Assembly (NCBI GenBank): GCA_002482685.1
Contig: DLGL01000066.1
Coordinates: 20,321-36,584 of the forward strand
Direction: 5' to 3'
Origin: Bacteriovoracaceae bacterium UBA7695
GTDB taxonomy: Bacteria; Bdellovibrionota; Bacteriovoracia; Bacteriovoracales; Bacteriovoracaceae
Length of the DNA stretch: 16,264 nucleotides
Part shown: piece after piece, positions 15,842 to 16,264 of the stretch
Layout: every line of letters starts with the position of its first letter
How positions within the stretch are numbered: position 1 is the stretch's first letter
The notes under the pieces: generated by a model
Told to the model about the DNA's origin: nothing
Database searches by the model: none
What the model saw: only the letters and a program-made list of their open reading frames with translations
Translations under genes and position numbers: made by a program

Positions 15842-15867
15842 ACAACCCCTTTGAATTGCTTATCGGA

Positions 15868-15913
15868 ATGCAAAAAAAAATCTTTATGCAATTTTGTGTC
15901 TTGACGCAAATTG
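15868..15913. promoter_or_regulatory. Candidate operator array in the XRE / pentapeptide divergent promoter
   Basis: ATGCAA at 15868-15873, ATGCAA at 15886-15891 and ACGCAA at 15904-15909 are spaced at exactly 18 bp. In addition CAATTT (15889-15894) and AAATTG (15908-15913) form a 6-bp inverted repeat with a 13-nt spacer, centred on the first base of the -35 of the + promoter. A tract of nine A lies between the first two elements. These are plausible binding sites for the divergent XRE regulator; no direct evidence. Confidence 0.45.
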
Positions 15914-15929
15914 TTAAATACCATATTAT
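15901..15929 (+). promoter_or_regulatory. Strong sigma70-type promoter of the pentapeptide-repeat gene
   Basis: TTGACG (15901-15906), exactly 17 nt, TATTAT (15924-15929): five of six matches in each hexamer. Predicted start near 15936, leaving a 5' leader of about 27 nt that contains GGAGGGG. The -35 is overlapped by the candidate operators. Confidence 0.75.
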
Positions 15930-15952
15930 TGCAGTCAGGAAACGAAACGGTC

Positions 15953-15959
15953 GGAGGGG
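15953..15959 (+). promoter_or_regulatory. Strong ribosome binding site
   Basis: GGAGGGG with its GGAGG core 5 nt before ATG 15963; the strongest Shine-Dalgarno in the window. Confidence 0.8.
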
Positions 15960-15962
15960 ACC

Positions 15963-16264
15963 ATGATCACAAAAACACTTGAAATGATTCAGGAAGATCA
16001 CACGGCCAGCTACCAGATGATTAAGGAAGAGCATCTAGCTGCGCTCGTTATCACCTCCCAAACACTTGCAGGCTCAAGCGTTCTAAAGAGCACTTACCAA
16101 CAAGTGGTTTTCTCTGACTGTGTTTTCTACGCCGTGGAATTTAAAGGGGTTATCTTTGAAAACTGTGTTTTTGAGAATTGCAACTTTGAATTTTCACACA
16201 TTCGTCGGTGCAAGTTTAAGAATTGCAGCTTTACCAATTGCACATGGAAGGCTTCAAGCACAAC
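15963..16264 (+). CDS. Pentapeptide-repeat protein (5' part, cut by window end)
   Basis: Open from ATG 15963 to the last base, about 100 codons visible. A charged helical N-terminus (MITKTLEMIQEDHTASYQ) leads into repeats with every fifth residue Phe or similar and Cys or Asn beside it: VVFSDCVFYAVEF, VIFENCVFENCNFEF, RCKFKNCSFTNCTW. This is the A(D/N)LXX-like right-handed quadrilateral beta-helix. Some pentapeptide-repeat proteins mimic DNA and protect gyrase, but many have no known role, and this Cys-rich version cannot be assigned. It has its own strong promoter and lies divergent from the XRE regulator. The C-terminal end is outside the window. Confidence 0.75.
   Translation, partial: MITKTLEMIQEDHTASYQMIKEEHLAALVITSQTLAGSSVLKSTYQQVVFSDCVFYAVEFKGVIFENCVFENCNFEFSHIRRCKFKNCSFTNCTWKASST

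Noticed and set aside
15789..16034. 81-codon - strand frame spanning the divergent promoter
   Set aside because: It runs across the promoter, operator and start of two better-supported genes in opposite directions, and its composition is not protein-like.

Overview
The window is ordinary bacterial chromosome: dense, moderately AT-rich, with long overlapping operons. I see no tRNA, rRNA, CRISPR array, insertion sequence or phage gene. The taxonomic signal is indirect. A membrane-anchored FliG-like protein, a very large Ig/NHL lipoprotein and an XRE regulator with a long disordered tail would fit the predatory Bdellovibrionota (Bacteriovorax/Peredibacter type), but this is an inference with low to moderate confidence.

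Left block (1-7159, + strand). The last 23 codons of an upstream gene, with a secretin-like hydrophobic C-terminus, overlap (ATGA) a signal-peptide/TM/FliG-like protein. That gene overlaps a small outer-membrane beta-barrel gene by 17 nt, which is followed 9 nt later by a 1631-residue lipoprotein. The lipoprotein has three tandem two-domain Ig-like modules (each with two Cys exactly 54 residues apart), a diverged fourth module, and an NHL-type beta-propeller region. The four genes look like one envelope operon linking cytoplasm, inner membrane, outer membrane and surface.

Middle block (7160-12775, - strand). This is the four-gene ligase-associated DNA-repair cassette in the order MBL/beta-CASP exonuclease, ATP-dependent DNA ligase, Lhr-type DEXH helicase, metallophosphoesterase PdeM. 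Junctions are TAATG, ATGA and a 16-nt overlap, so the genes are probably translationally coupled. The exonuclease is interrupted by a single in-frame TAG between its metallo-beta-lactamase half and its beta-CASP half, with no frameshift. The cassette meets the lipoprotein gene tail to tail with zero intergenic bases.

Right block (12776-16264). A small secreted protein on the + strand appears to start at CTG (ideal Shine-Dalgarno and a perfect signal peptide, with no ATG/GTG/TTG that would keep them). Its 3' end runs 24 nt into mutY, and a 17-bp hairpin followed by T residues lies inside the 3' coding end of mutY, where it could serve as its terminator. On the - strand an operon encodes an XRE-type regulator, a secreted von Willebrand A-like protein and the adenine glycosylase MutY. 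Divergent from the regulator, a strong sigma70 promoter with a perfect-spaced -35/-10 drives a pentapeptide-repeat gene cut by the window end. Three A(T/C)GCAA elements at exact 18-bp intervals and a CAATTT/AAATTG inverted repeat overlie that promoter and are candidate operators for the XRE protein.

The most valuable observations are the amber-split exonuclease, the CTG start, the terminator hairpin embedded in mutY, the periodic operator array, and the FliG-like envelope operon.
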